This document shows, one piece after another, positions 8,797-17,484 of a stretch of DNA of 64,000 nt. Below the pieces are notes generated by a model, which worked only from the letters and a program-made list of their open reading frames with translations, was not told where the DNA came from and ran no database searches. The position numbers were made by a program, and so were the translations under genes. This DNA is from Chryseobacterium fluminis (GTDB lineage: Bacteria; Bacteroidota; Bacteroidia; Flavobacteriales; Weeksellaceae): assembly GCF_026314945.1 (NCBI RefSeq), contig NZ_CP111121.1, positions 2,914,001 to 2,978,000 on the forward strand, written 5' to 3'. Numbering within the stretch: position 1 is the first letter of the stretch; each line of letters starts with the position of its first letter.

Positions 8797-10323
8797 TTAT
8801 CTTTTTCTTCCTCCTAAGCCCAGCATGCCCAGAATTGCTTTTGCTCCTTCCCGCATAAGCGTACTGGTAAATGTTCTTCCCGCTTTACTTTGCAATACCT
8901 GCTCAAACATTCCCGGCTCTTCTTTTACCGGTTTGGATTTTTGATTTGGCAGTGGATTTTGGGTTGCCTGCTCCATTCTTCTGACCAGTATTTCATAGGC
9001 GGATTCATTATCCACAACCTTTTCATATTTGGCCACCAGGGCTGACTTACCCGTTAACATTGAAATTTCCGCATCATTCAAAACATCCATCCTGGACTCC
9101 GGAGAGATCAGATAGGTATGAACCAGCGGTGTTGGGATCCCTTTTTCATCTAAGGCAGTCACAAAAGCTTCTCCGATTCCTAAGTTCTGGATCAGAGTGG
9201 ATGCGTTATAGTAGTCTGTTGTCGGATAGTTTTCAACGGCTTTTGTAATCTCTTTTTTATCTTTTGCGGTAAATCCTCTCAGTGCATGCTGAATTTTCAA
9301 TCCTAACTGCGATAAAACAGCCTCCGGAACATCACCCGGAATCTGGGTGATAAAATAAATTCCCACCCCTTTAGAACGAATCAGTTTTACCATGGTTTCG
9401 ATCTGAGACAGCAGTGCCTTCGAAGATTCATCAAAAATCAGATGCGCCTCATCTATAAAAAGAACCAGTTTAGGCCTGCCACTATCCCCTTCCTCCGGAA
9501 AAGTCATATAAATTTCCGCGAAAAGAGACAGCATAAAGGTTGAAAACAGCTGCGGTTTATTCTGAATATCGGCTACTCTCAAAATATTTACCACTCCTTT
9601 TCCGTCTCTGGTTTTTAGTAAATCCTGTACATCAAAGCTCAGTTCACCGAAGAAACTTGCTGCGCCCTGCTGCTCCAGAGCCACAATAGATCTCAATATA
9701 GCTCCCAGAGAAGCAGAGGCGATTGATCCGTAATTCGCCGAAAGTTCAGCTTTACCCTGTGCATTTTCGGTAACATATTGTAAAACCTTTTTCAGATCAT
9801 TCAAGTCTATCAGGGGAAGTCCTTTATCGTCGCAATATTTAAAAACAATGGAGATGATGCTTTGCTGAGTATCATTCAGCTCAAGAATTTTACTTAATAA
9901 TACCGGGCCGAATTCGGTAACGGTGGCTCTTAATTTTACGCCTTTTTCACCGGAAATGGTCATTAATTCTACCGGAAAAGCCTGAGGATGGTAAGGTAAC
10001 TGCGTTTTTGCATACCTTTCGTCGATAATGGTATTTTGTATACCCGCTTCTGCTATTCCGGAAAAATCCCCTTTAATATCCAGTACCAAAGAGGGGATTC
10101 CCTTATGGGAAAGCTGTTCGGCAAAAACCTGCAGGGTCTTTGTTTTCCCTGTCCCTGTAGCGCCTGCAATAAGTCCGTGACGATTGATTGTTTTCAGAGG
10201 AATGGTAACATCTACTTCAGGTACGACCTCTCCGTCAAGCATTCCCTTTCCCAATATAATATAATCTCCCTTCGGGGCATATTTTTTATTAAGTTCTTCA
10301 ATAAATTGTGTTTTATCTGCCAT
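8797..10323 (-). CDS. HerA-like P-loop ATPase (DUF853 family)
   Basis: 508 residues from the ATG at 10323; an upstream in-frame ATG would add 22 residues with no support. Contains Walker A GATGTGKTK near residue 50, Walker B LVLFIDEAHL near 295, and the sensor region FITQIPGDVPEAVLSQLG typical of the FtsK/HerA superfamily DUF853 branch. The C-terminus (MLREGAKAILGMLGLGGRKR) is short and basic, as is common in the family. Members are cytoplasmic ATPases of unclear biological role; no NurA-like nuclease is adjacent, so a HerA-NurA end-resection pair is not supported here. Confidence 0.88.
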   Translation of the reverse strand: MADKTQFIEELNKKYAPKGDYIILGKGMLDGEVVPEVDVTIPLKTINRHGLIAGATGTGKTKTLQVFAEQLSHKGIPSLVLDIKGDFSGIAEAGIQNTIIDERYAKTQLPYHPQAFPVELMTISGEKGVKLRATVTEFGPVLLSKILELNDTQQSIISIVFKYCDDKGLPLIDLNDLKKVLQYVTENAQGKAELSANYGSIASASLGAILRSIVALEQQGAASFFGELSFDVQDLLKTRDGKGVVNILRVADIQNKPQLFSTFMLSLFAEIYMTFPEEGDSGRPKLVLFIDEAHLIFDESSKALLSQIETMVKLIRSKGVGIYFITQIPGDVPEAVLSQLGLKIQHALRGFTAKDKKEITKAVENYPTTDYYNASTLIQNLGIGEAFVTALDEKGIPTPLVHTYLISPESRMDVLNDAEISMLTGKSALVAKYEKVVDNESAYEILVRRMEQATQNPLPNQKSKPVKEEPGMFEQVLQSKAGRTFTSTLMREGAKAILGMLGLGGRKR

Positions 10324-10606
10324 TGATTCTTTTTTAACTGATAAATATAAAAAGTTTTTCCAGAATATGGAGGCATCGCAAAAAGTCATGACGAATTTCA
10401 GTATTCAGATCTCTTGAAATATGCTTACCTTAGTCATGGGGAAATAATCAATGATTTATTTAATATTTCACCATAATCTTACAGATCAAAACGTACAAAG
10501 ACTTTATTGATTTATTCTATTGGTATAGATTTCTATATTTTAACCGATTTTAAAAAAATAAACCCGATTTTTGTACATTAAATAACAACAAATTGTTACA
10601 AAACAA

Positions 10607-12016
10607 ATGAAAGTTGAACAAATATATACTGGCTGTCTTGCGCAGGGCGCCTATTACATAGTATCAGAGAATGAAGCAGTAATAATAGATCCTTTAAGGG
10701 AAGTGAAACCGTATCTGGATCGTCTGGAAAAAGATAATGTAACTTTAAAATATATTTTTGAAACGCACTTTCATGCAGATTTTGTCTCGGGACATTTGGA
10801 TTTAAGCAAAAAAACAGGGGCTCCCATTGTTTACGGCCCTACCGCACAGCCAGATTTTAAAGCGATTATCGCAGAGGATTATCAGGTTTTTGAAATTGGG
10901 AAGATTAAAATAAAAGTTCTTCACACGCCTGGCCATACTATGGAAAGCACCACCTATCTCCTGATTGACGAAAATGGTGTGGAAACCGCTATTTTTACCG
11001 GAGATACTTTATTTTTGGGAGATGTGGGAAGACCGGATCTTGCGCAGAAAGCGACCAATCTTACCCAGGAAGATCTTGCGGGCATTTTATATGAAAGCCT
11101 TCACGCTAAAATTTTACCGTTGGACGACAGCATTACTGTTTATCCCGCACACGGAGCAGGTTCTGCCTGTGGAAAAAACATGCAGAAAGAAACAGTAGAT
11201 CTTTTAGGAAATCAGAAAAGAACCAATTATGCCCTGAACCAGCCGGATAAGGAATCTTTTATCAGAGAGGTACTGGACGGACTTACAGCTCCTCCCAAAT
11301 ATTTCGGGATGAATGTTGCTTTGAACAAAGGAGGATATGAGAGTTTAGAAACGGTGATGAATAAGGGCCTTAACCAAGTTGCCGCCGAAGATTTTGAATC
11401 TTATGCCGAAGATACCGGAGCTTTGATCCTTGATACCAGAAGCCCTGCAGAGTTTCACAAAGGATTTATCCCGAATTCTGTCAATATAGGCCTGAAAGGA
11501 GACTTTGCTCCCTGGGTAGGCACCCTGATTGTGGATGTAAAACATCCTCTGCTTCTGATTGTGGATGAAGGAGCAGAGGAAGAAGCTATCACAAGATTAA
11601 GCAGAGTTGGGTTTGACAATGTTTTGGGTTATTTAAAAGGCGGTTTTGAAGCTTGGAAAAATTCAAATAAGGAAATAGATGAAATTAAAAGAATTTCTCC
11701 GTTAGAATTTGCTGAACAGTTTAATGAAAACTCAAAAGTGATTGATGTACGTAAGATCTCAGAGTATACAGCCGAACACATTGAAAATGCTTATAATAAG
11801 CCTTTGGATCTGATAAGCGATTGGATACAAACAATTGAAGATTCAGAACATTTTTTCTTACACTGCGCAGGAGGCTACAGAAGTATGATTGCAGCAAGCA
11901 TTCTTAATTCACATGGAATCAGAAACTTCACAGAAATAGAGGGAGGCTTCAACGGAATTAAAAAAACAGAGAAGTTTCCAACCTCCAATTTTGTATGCCA
12001 GTCTAAAACGTTATAA
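10607..12016 (+). CDS. Persulfide dioxygenase-rhodanese fusion (CstB/PRF type)
   Basis: 469 residues: an ETHE1-like metallo-beta-lactamase domain (1-250) with THFHADFVSGH at 53-63 and LHTPGHT near 104, then two rhodanese domains. The first lacks the catalytic Cys (LLIVDEGAEEE at the loop); the second has LHCAGGYRS and should be active. This is the PRF/CstB architecture, which converts glutathione- or low-molecular-weight persulfide to sulfite and moves sulfane sulfur to thiosulfate. The stop overlaps the ATG of the next gene (TAATG). Cytoplasmic sulfide detoxification is the expected role. Confidence 0.9.
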   Translation: MKVEQIYTGCLAQGAYYIVSENEAVIIDPLREVKPYLDRLEKDNVTLKYIFETHFHADFVSGHLDLSKKTGAPIVYGPTAQPDFKAIIAEDYQVFEIGKIKIKVLHTPGHTMESTTYLLIDENGVETAIFTGDTLFLGDVGRPDLAQKATNLTQEDLAGILYESLHAKILPLDDSITVYPAHGAGSACGKNMQKETVDLLGNQKRTNYALNQPDKESFIREVLDGLTAPPKYFGMNVALNKGGYESLETVMNKGLNQVAAEDFESYAEDTGALILDTRSPAEFHKGFIPNSVNIGLKGDFAPWVGTLIVDVKHPLLLIVDEGAEEEAITRLSRVGFDNVLGYLKGGFEAWKNSNKEIDEIKRISPLEFAEQFNENSKVIDVRKISEYTAEHIENAYNKPLDLISDWIQTIEDSEHFFLHCAGGYRSMIAASILNSHGIRNFTEIEGGFNGIKKTEKFPTSNFVCQSKTL

Positions 12017-12384
12017 TGAAAATAAAAAATTTCGGAATTATTCTGATGGCAGCTTGCTTTTTGAGTGCCTGTCAGACCTCTGCCACCGCGGGTACTTTTT
12101 ATACTAGTGTTAAAAAAGCCATCAGCAGCCCCGATGTTGTTTTGGTAGACGTAAGAACACCTGAACAGTATGCAGCCGGCACAGCAGATAATGCCATTAA
12201 TATTCCTTTAGCAGAAATACATACTAAAGCGGAATCTTTAAGAGGCAAAAAGGTAGTGGTCTTCTGTAACAAAGGTGTACAGGCAGATGAGGCATTTAAA
12301 ATTTTAAAGAAAAACGGTATTGATGTTTATGACGGCACCAGCCTGCAAAACGTAAAAGCCATTCAGGATAAAGCCATTTATTAA
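12016..12384 (+). CDS. Rhodanese-like lipoprotein
   Basis: 122 residues. The lipobox FLSAC near residue 19 ends a hydrophobic signal, so the mature protein should be a periplasm-facing lipoprotein. A single rhodanese domain follows, with VDVRTPEQYAAG and the active-site loop FCNKGVQAD carrying the catalytic Cys near 85. Translationally coupled to the persulfide dioxygenase fusion, which argues that it handles sulfane sulfur at the envelope in the same pathway. Confidence 0.88.
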   Translation: MKIKNFGIILMAACFLSACQTSATAGTFYTSVKKAISSPDVVLVDVRTPEQYAAGTADNAINIPLAEIHTKAESLRGKKVVVFCNKGVQADEAFKILKKNGIDVYDGTSLQNVKAIQDKAIY

Positions 12385-12505
12385 AAAAGACTGCTTCTGG
12401 TTGATTGATAACCTGATACATGCCTATCGGTATCGTTGACTGTACTATTATTTAGTTTAATCATTATAAGCTCTAAACTGGAAACAACCTCATAAAACAA
12501 AAATT

Positions 12506-12805
12506 ATGTCACAAAAATTTCAGGAAATTATTGAATCCGAGAGACCTGTTTTAATTGACTTCTTTGCAACATGGTGTCAGCCCTGCAAGGTACAGTCGTC
12601 AGTTTTAACCACGGTGAAAGAAAATATAGGCGAAGGGGCCAGAATCATAAAAGTAGACGTCGACCAGTACCCGGCACTGGCAGTTCAATATGGAGTTCGC
12701 GGAGTTCCTACACTGGCCATTTTCAAACAAGGGGAAATGCTCTGGAAAGAAAGTGGTGTACATGACGTGAATACGCTCACTCAACTTTTACAACAATATG
12801 CTTAA
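12506..12805 (+). CDS. Thioredoxin-family protein
   Basis: 99 residues, a single thioredoxin domain without signal peptide. Active site WCQPC at 23-27 (canonical WCGPC with Gly replaced by Gln), cis-Pro in GVRGVPTLA near 75. It lies 121 bases after the rhodanese lipoprotein in the same direction and before a strong terminator, so it may be the last gene of the sulfur operon, reducing persulfides or disulfides formed there. A housekeeping TrxA role is less likely given the altered active site. Confidence 0.9.
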   Translation: MSQKFQEIIESERPVLIDFFATWCQPCKVQSSVLTTVKENIGEGARIIKVDVDQYPALAVQYGVRGVPTLAIFKQGEMLWKESGVHDVNTLTQLLQQYA

Positions 12806-12828
12806 ACTGTGATTTTTCACAGTTTTTT
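12805..12828 (+). terminator. Terminator after thioredoxin gene
   Basis: AACTGTG and CACAGTT pair around TTTTT-type loop sequence and run into TTTTTT, immediately after the stop codon. Confidence 0.85.
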
Positions 12829-12902
12829 GGTTATTACCTGTTTCGAATCCTGAATGACCTTGTAATGGATACAACTAACGTCTGATAGTTTTTAAAATTT
12901 AA

Positions 12903-13655
12903 TTACACTTCCAACGAAAAAGAATCCCGGTCATTTAAAAACTGGAAATGACTTCGGAAGTCTTTTAATTCTGTAAGATCCAATTCGGCAGAAACAATAT
13001 TTCCCATCTTCTCAGAAATTTCGGTTCCGTCCGCAAAAAAGCAGTGCGAACTTTCCTTATAAAAGAGATTATTCCCATCTGTTCCGATTCTGTTTAATCC
13101 AAAAACAAAAGCTAAATTCTCAATAGCTCTGGCCTTTAGGAGATGCTCCCAGGCACTTACTCTTTTCTCCGGCCAGTTGGCAACATACAATATCGCGTCA
13201 TAGTCGTTGTTATTTCTTGCAAAAACCGGAAAGCGAAGATCATAACACACCTGCAGTAAAATTCTTATCCCTCTATAATTCACAATAACCCTTTCTTTTC
13301 CCGGCGTATAAACTTTATCCTCACCAGAAAAAGAGAACAAATGTCTTTTGTCATAAAAATTTACGGCAGAATCTGGTTGTACAAAATACATTCTGTTGTA
13401 AAAATGACCGTCCTCCTCTACAGAAGCACTTCCACATACCGCAGCATTTTTTTCTTTTGAAATCTTTTTTAAAAACGTGAGAGACTCTTCATATTTATCC
13501 GAAACTTCAGCAGCGTCCATACAGAATCCTGTTGAGAACATCTCCGGCAACAGAAATAAATCAGCTTCAGTATTCGCAATTTCCCTTTCAATAAATTGAA
13601 AATTCTCATTTTTATCTTTCCAGACGATGTCTAAATTAAGTCCTGCAATTTTCAT
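12903..13655 (-). CDS. Nitrilase-superfamily amidase (omega-amidase YafV-like)
   Basis: 250 residues with the nitrilase triad visible: E38 in LPEMF, K103 in YDKRHLF and C137 in QVCYDLRFP. WPEKRVSAWEHLLKARAIEN is characteristic of the YafV/Nit2 branch, which hydrolyses alpha-ketoglutaramate or similar omega-amides, a metabolite-repair role. Length matches the family. Single gene, convergent with the thioredoxin operon. Confidence 0.88.
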   Translation of the reverse strand: MKIAGLNLDIVWKDKNENFQFIEREIANTEADLFLLPEMFSTGFCMDAAEVSDKYEESLTFLKKISKEKNAAVCGSASVEEDGHFYNRMYFVQPDSAVNFYDKRHLFSFSGEDKVYTPGKERVIVNYRGIRILLQVCYDLRFPVFARNNNDYDAILYVANWPEKRVSAWEHLLKARAIENLAFVFGLNRIGTDGNNLFYKESSHCFFADGTEISEKMGNIVSAELDLTELKDFRSHFQFLNDRDSFSLEV

Positions 13656-13758
13656 ATTTTATATTCAAAAACTTTCATAAAAATAAGATTTTTAATTGAT
13701 TTCGGTTTCATTTTTGATGCGGATATTTTTTATTGTTAACACTAAAAATATAAAATTC

Positions 13759-14199
13759 ATGAAGAAACTGGTTTTTGTGCTGATGTTGATTTTTATAAGT
13801 ACTGCTGCCGATGCTCAGGCCTGGACCGGAAAAGGAGATCAAAAAATCCAGCTCGGATTAAGTGCATGGGGATATGGCACCGGAGTTACAGGAACGTACG
13901 ATTATGGTCTCAATCAGTTGATATCTGTGGGAGCAGGACTGAATGCCTACTTTGGCGGATATAAAGATCATGATAAAGACAATCGGGTTTTTGTTTTCGG
14001 AAGACTTAATTTTCATTTAAAAGATGCTTTAGAGCTTCCCGAAAAATTAGATATTTATCCCGGTGTAGATGTTGGCGTTCTTGGCAAAAGCTTCGGAATA
14101 GGTGCTCATATCGGAGCCCGATACTTTTTCACAGAGAAAATAGGCGTTTTTGCAGAAGTTGGAAACAATGGCAGTCTCGGCGTCTCTTTTAATTTGTAA
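13759..14199 (+). CDS. Small outer-membrane beta-barrel-like protein
   Basis: 146 residues from the ATG at 13759, chosen because it gives a clean signal peptide (KKLVFVLMLIFISTAADAQA); an earlier in-frame ATG at 13696 would put 21 residues in front of it. The mature part alternates aromatic and polar residues with glycine turns (YDYGLNQLISVGAGLNAYFGG, ARYFFTEKIGVFAEVG) and ends in a strand with terminal NL, as expected of an 8-stranded barrel of the DUF6646 kind. Function unknown. Confidence 0.75.
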   Translation: MKKLVFVLMLIFISTAADAQAWTGKGDQKIQLGLSAWGYGTGVTGTYDYGLNQLISVGAGLNAYFGGYKDHDKDNRVFVFGRLNFHLKDALELPEKLDIYPGVDVGVLGKSFGIGAHIGARYFFTEKIGVFAEVGNNGSLGVSFNL

Positions 14200-14222
14200 A
14201 TAATACCGTACCCTATGACAAA

Positions 14223-14247
14223 GCTTCTCATTTTGAGGAGTTTTTTT
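14223..14247 (+). terminator. Terminator after the beta-barrel gene
   Basis: CTTCTCA and TGAGGAG pair (one G-T wobble) and are followed by seven T. Confidence 0.7.
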
Positions 14248-14271
14248 ATTTGGCATAGTTTTGAGAATTGT

Positions 14272-14279
14272 TACCTTTG
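14272..14279 (+). promoter_or_regulatory. rseP promoter
   Basis: TACCTTTG (-7) with TTTG at 14249-14252, spacing 19 bases: a good match to the Bacteroidota promoter form. It lies 24 bases before the rseP start. Confidence 0.6.
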
Positions 14280-14302
14280 CAAATTAAATCTAAATTTTAT
14301 TA

Positions 14303-15649
14303 ATGGAATTAGCAATCAAGATTTTCCAGTTTATATTAAGCATCTCTATTTTAGTAGTTCTTCACGAGCTAGGGCACTTTTTACCGGCAAAATGGTTTAA
14401 AACCAAAGTAGAAAAATTTTATCTGTTTTTTGATCCGTGGTTTTCCCTGGCAAAAAAGAAAATCGGAGAAACAGAATATGGGATCGGTTGGCTTCCTTTC
14501 GGAGGTTATGTAAAGATTGCAGGAATGGTAGACGAAAGCATGGATACCGAGCAATTAAAACAACCGGCGCAACCATGGGAATTCAGAGCGAAACCGGCAT
14601 GGCAGCGACTGATTATTATGCTGGGAGGGGTTACTGTAAACTTTTTCTTAGCATGGATTATCTATGGATGCCTTTCCTTTTTCAATGGAGAAACTTCTTT
14701 TGATTCCACCAGGGTAAACGCCCCGATGCATTATACCCATATCGCAAAGGCTATGGGCTTTGAAGATGGAGATAAGATCCTTAAGGTAGACGGAAAGGTG
14801 CAGAATAATCTTGATAAATTGTCTTTGGATATCCTTTTAAGTGATCAGATTACGGTTTTAAGAAACGGTAAAGAAGTTACTTTCAATACCAATGATGACG
14901 GTAAGGCACTCGCCTTTAAAGACGAAAATCCTAAAGCATTCCTGACTCCAAGATACGCAGCGGTGATTGACACGATCGTCAATCCAAAAACAGCTGAGGC
15001 CGGATTAAAAGTCGGAGACCAGGTTGTTTCTGCAGGAGGTCAGAAAATCAGCTATTATGATGAGTTTCAGAATGCCGTAGTAAAAAGTGCCGGAAAACCC
15101 ATTGCTCTTGAAGTAATGAGAAACGGAAGTGTGCAGTCATTAAACATTCCCGTTTCAAAGGAAGGAACTATCGGAATTGCTTCTTATAAGCAGCTGCAAA
15201 AATATGCACAGACTCAGCACTTCACTTTCGGAGAGTCTATCGGAAGAGGATTTACAAGAAGTATTGAGAGTTTAACCTACCAGATTAAGCAGTTTAAATT
15301 AATTTTCAATAAAAAAGTTCAGGGTTATAAAAAAGTAGGCGGCCCTATTGCGATCATTAAAAATATGCCGGTAGACCAGGCAAAGGACGGCAGTGTTTCC
15401 ATCAACTGGACAGCTTTCTGGAGTTTTACCGCAATGTTTTCGGTTTGGCTTGCATTTTTGAACTTAATTCCTATTCCGGGACTGGACGGTGGACACGTTA
15501 TTTTCACATTATATGAAATGATTGTAGGAAAACCGGTTCCTCAGAAAATACTGGAGAATGCACAGATGGTTGGAGTTATCTTCCTGTTAGGCTTAATGTT
15601 ACTGATCTTCGGAAGTGATATTTTCAAAGCGATCACCGGAAGCTTATAA
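14303..15649 (+). CDS. rseP: Site-2 zinc metalloprotease RseP
   Basis: 448-residue inner-membrane protease of the S2P family that cleaves anti-sigma factors or other membrane substrates within the bilayer. HELGHFLPA near residue 22 provides the zinc-binding His pair and Glu; the third ligand is in LIPIPGLDGGH near 398. PDZ domains occupy about 130-285. Four hydrophobic segments surround these. Length and architecture are standard. No rasP-linked neighbours (dxr, cdsA) are adjacent here. Confidence 0.94.
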   Translation: MELAIKIFQFILSISILVVLHELGHFLPAKWFKTKVEKFYLFFDPWFSLAKKKIGETEYGIGWLPFGGYVKIAGMVDESMDTEQLKQPAQPWEFRAKPAWQRLIIMLGGVTVNFFLAWIIYGCLSFFNGETSFDSTRVNAPMHYTHIAKAMGFEDGDKILKVDGKVQNNLDKLSLDILLSDQITVLRNGKEVTFNTNDDGKALAFKDENPKAFLTPRYAAVIDTIVNPKTAEAGLKVGDQVVSAGGQKISYYDEFQNAVVKSAGKPIALEVMRNGSVQSLNIPVSKEGTIGIASYKQLQKYAQTQHFTFGESIGRGFTRSIESLTYQIKQFKLIFNKKVQGYKKVGGPIAIIKNMPVDQAKDGSVSINWTAFWSFTAMFSVWLAFLNLIPIPGLDGGHVIFTLYEMIVGKPVPQKILENAQMVGVIFLLGLMLLIFGSDIFKAITGSL

Positions 15650-15699
15650 TATTTTTGATTTTTTTAATAAAAATATTTGTAGGGTATAAATATTCGTCC

Positions 15700-15707
15700 T
15701 ATATTTG
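15700..15707 (+). promoter_or_regulatory. Promoter of first tRNA-Asn
   Basis: TATATTTG with TTTG at 15676-15679, spacing 20 bases, ending 22 bases before the tRNA. Confidence 0.65.
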
Positions 15708-15729
15708 CACCACTTAAAACATAGGACAT

Positions 15730-15803
15730 TCCTCCTTAGCTCAGTTGGTTAGAGCATCTGACTGTTAATCAGAGGGTCGCTGGTTCGAGCCCAGCAGGAG
15801 GAG
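15730..15803 (+). tRNA. tRNA-Asn (GTT), copy 1
   Basis: 74 bases folding as a full cloverleaf: acceptor TCCTCCT with AGGAGGA, D arm GCTC/GAGC, anticodon stem TCTGA/TCAGA with loop CTGTTAA (anticodon GTT), T arm GCTGG/CCAGC with TTCGAGC loop. CCA is not encoded. Followed by a short hairpin (GACTTACA..TGTAGGTC) and T run at 15811-15836 that should terminate it. Confidence 0.97.
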
Positions 15804-15836
15804 CAAAAAGACTTACAGAAATGTAGGTCTTTTTTT

Positions 15837-16138
15837 ATATTCTTACCTCTTTATCCTGCATAAAGATATTGGAGCGTGTTTTTGAATAAACACAAATTCG
15901 GAATAGGATATTTAAACAGACATCCTGCACTCGGCGCTATTGAGCGGCCACGATTCAGCGTAACAAAAACATAAAACATTTTATCTTTATTCTAATCTCT
16001 GACTTCGTATCGAAATTTTAAAATAAATTTATTTTTTAATTAATTGAAAAATAACAAAATAGCGACTAAACACCCTCTATCAGAGGAAAAAAAATAAAAT
16101 TTATAAAGCAAAAACTTGCTTGCTATTAATATTCATAT
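15837..16138. other. Spacer between the two tRNA-Asn genes
   Basis: AT-rich sequence with no credible ORF. The only structure seen is the promoter of the second tRNA at its right end. Confidence 0.6.
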
Positions 16139-16146
16139 TATATTTG
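16139..16146 (+). promoter_or_regulatory. Promoter of second tRNA-Asn
   Basis: TATATTTG with TTGC motifs at 16116 and 16120, about 20 and 16 bases upstream. It ends 22 bases before the tRNA, the same spacing as for copy 1. Confidence 0.6.
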
Positions 16147-16168
16147 CATCACCTTAAAAGAGGGACAT

Positions 16169-16242
16169 TCCTCCTTAGCTCAGTTGGTTAGAGCATCTGA
16201 CTGTTAATCAGAGGGTCGCTGGTTCGAGCCCAGCAGGAGGAG
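16169..16242 (+). tRNA. tRNA-Asn (GTT), copy 2; insertion site of the element
   Basis: 74 bases identical to copy 1, but here CCA follows the discriminator base. Its 3' end from base 58 onward forms the left copy of a 55-bp direct repeat that recurs at 21323-21377, marking integration of a mobile element at this gene. The gene itself is intact. Confidence 0.97.
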
Positions 16243-16280
16243 CCAAGAGACTTACAGAAATGTAGGTCTTTTTTTTATTT
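16226..16280 (+). repeat. attL: 55-bp direct repeat at tRNA-Asn 3' end
   Basis: Begins GAGCCCAGCAGGAGGAG inside the tRNA and runs through the downstream terminator hairpin and T8 run. 54 of 55 bases match 21323-21377; the difference is C here for T there just after the discriminator base. Confidence 0.85.
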
Positions 16281-16459
16281 CTACTCAAATTCTGTGAGTT
16301 ACCCCTATGTTTAGGGGATTTCACAATATTCTAAATATTCTATTTCCCATATTTTTATTAAATAATAGGCTTCCAAAAAGGTACACCTTCCTTTTAGCTT
16401 TGGAACACCATAATTTTTAAGAGCTGGAACTGGATATGCAAATAAAAATGGATCAGTTT

Positions 16460-16528
16460 CAAAAGTTGGGGACTATGCAAAAAGTTGAGGATCATGAACA
16501 AAAGTTGGGGACTATGCAAAAAGTTGAG
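16460..16528 (+). repeat. Tandem 30-bp repeat at IS left end
   Basis: A 30-base unit (16460-16489) recurs exactly at 16499-16528. It contains the inner part of the IS terminal repeat. Confidence 0.85.
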
Positions 16529-17456
16529 AGAGTCTGAACAGGAAAAATGCTTTGTCTTTTACTCCCCGAAGCTGTAATCTGAAGTTTTTAATTTTAGCAT
16601 TAAAAGATTCTGCCGAAGCGTTGGTACTTCTTCTGTCGAAAAAGTTTAAGATGCCGCTGTAATGATTCATTATTGTTTTTCTTAAAACTGAGAATGATTT
16701 AAAACCTGATGTTTCAACATCCCTGAACCAATGCGCTAACTTTGTCATGGCAATAGATTTGGGAATATTCTGATTGTAAATCTTTCTTAATCCATCCGAT
16801 AACCCATATGCCTTCTTTAAATCAGGATATTCTGTAAATAAAATTTCAGCTCTCTGCATTTGAGAAGGCGTCCACTTTTCCCTGCTTTTGTAGAGTAAAT
16901 ACCTGCTTCTTGCCAGAAGCTGTTTGCGGGTATCACCGTTTTCAAACGTTTCTATCTCAATAGGCTCCCTGTTTTTCTTTGCTTCATCGAGCAGGCTATT
17001 TTCCCATTCTATAGCTTCCCAACGGTAGTTGATCCTTAATTCCTGAAGGGCTTCAGTGGCGAGCTTCTGAACATGGAACCGGTCTATGACCTTAATAGCA
17101 TCAGGGAAACAGCGTTTGGCAATAAGCTTCATAGACCCGGCCATATCAAGGGTAATTTCCTTTACATTTTTGCGAAGCTTCCTGTTTATTTTCAGAAGCT
17201 GCTCAATGACCTCTTCACTCTGTGTACCTTTGATAATGGCAACAATACTGCCTTTCCTGCCTTTTGCTTTTTTGGAAGTAAGAACCGTGTATAATTCTCC
17301 CTGGGAAAGAGCAACTTCATCCAGAGACAGAGAAGAGGAGCAATTTTCCGGATAAAGAATCCAATCTTCCGCATGGGGCTTTTGGAGCCAGTCTTTGAAC
17401 CCGCTTAATGATTTTTTGTATTGCCTGCGGAATGTCTTTCCCTGTACCCCATACAT
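16512..17456 (-). CDS. Transposase, catalytic part (ISL3/ISAon1-like DDE)
   Basis: 314 residues. LDEVALSQGELYTVL near 46-60 supplies the first Asp, DMAGSMKLIAKRCFPDAIKVIDRFHVQKL near 100-128 the region of the second Asp, and NASAESFNAKIKNFR near 280 the Glu: the DDE order of ISL3-type transposases. The reading frame is open upstream of its ATG as far as an A8 run (17499-17506 on the minus strand), where it meets the end of the N-terminal ORF. Removal of one A would join the two into one protein of about 441 residues, so expression by slippage, or a frameshift mutation, is likely. Confidence 0.85.
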   Translation of the reverse strand: MYGVQGKTFRRQYKKSLSGFKDWLQKPHAEDWILYPENCSSSLSLDEVALSQGELYTVLTSKKAKGRKGSIVAIIKGTQSEEVIEQLLKINRKLRKNVKEITLDMAGSMKLIAKRCFPDAIKVIDRFHVQKLATEALQELRINYRWEAIEWENSLLDEAKKNREPIEIETFENGDTRKQLLARSRYLLYKSREKWTPSQMQRAEILFTEYPDLKKAYGLSDGLRKIYNQNIPKSIAMTKLAHWFRDVETSGFKSFSVLRKTIMNHYSGILNFFDRRSTNASAESFNAKIKNFRLQLRGVKDKAFFLFRLSQLFA

Positions 17457-17484
17457 CTCACCGATGGTTTCTAAGGGAAGGGCT

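Noticed and set aside
10036..10326. Plus-strand ORF of 96 codons opposite the HerA-like gene
   Set aside because: Lies wholly within a well-supported gene on the other strand and has no recognisable family; a shadow frame.
16460..16528. Short CRISPR array
   Set aside because: Only two units with a 9-base gap, located in an IS terminus, and no cas genes in the window.
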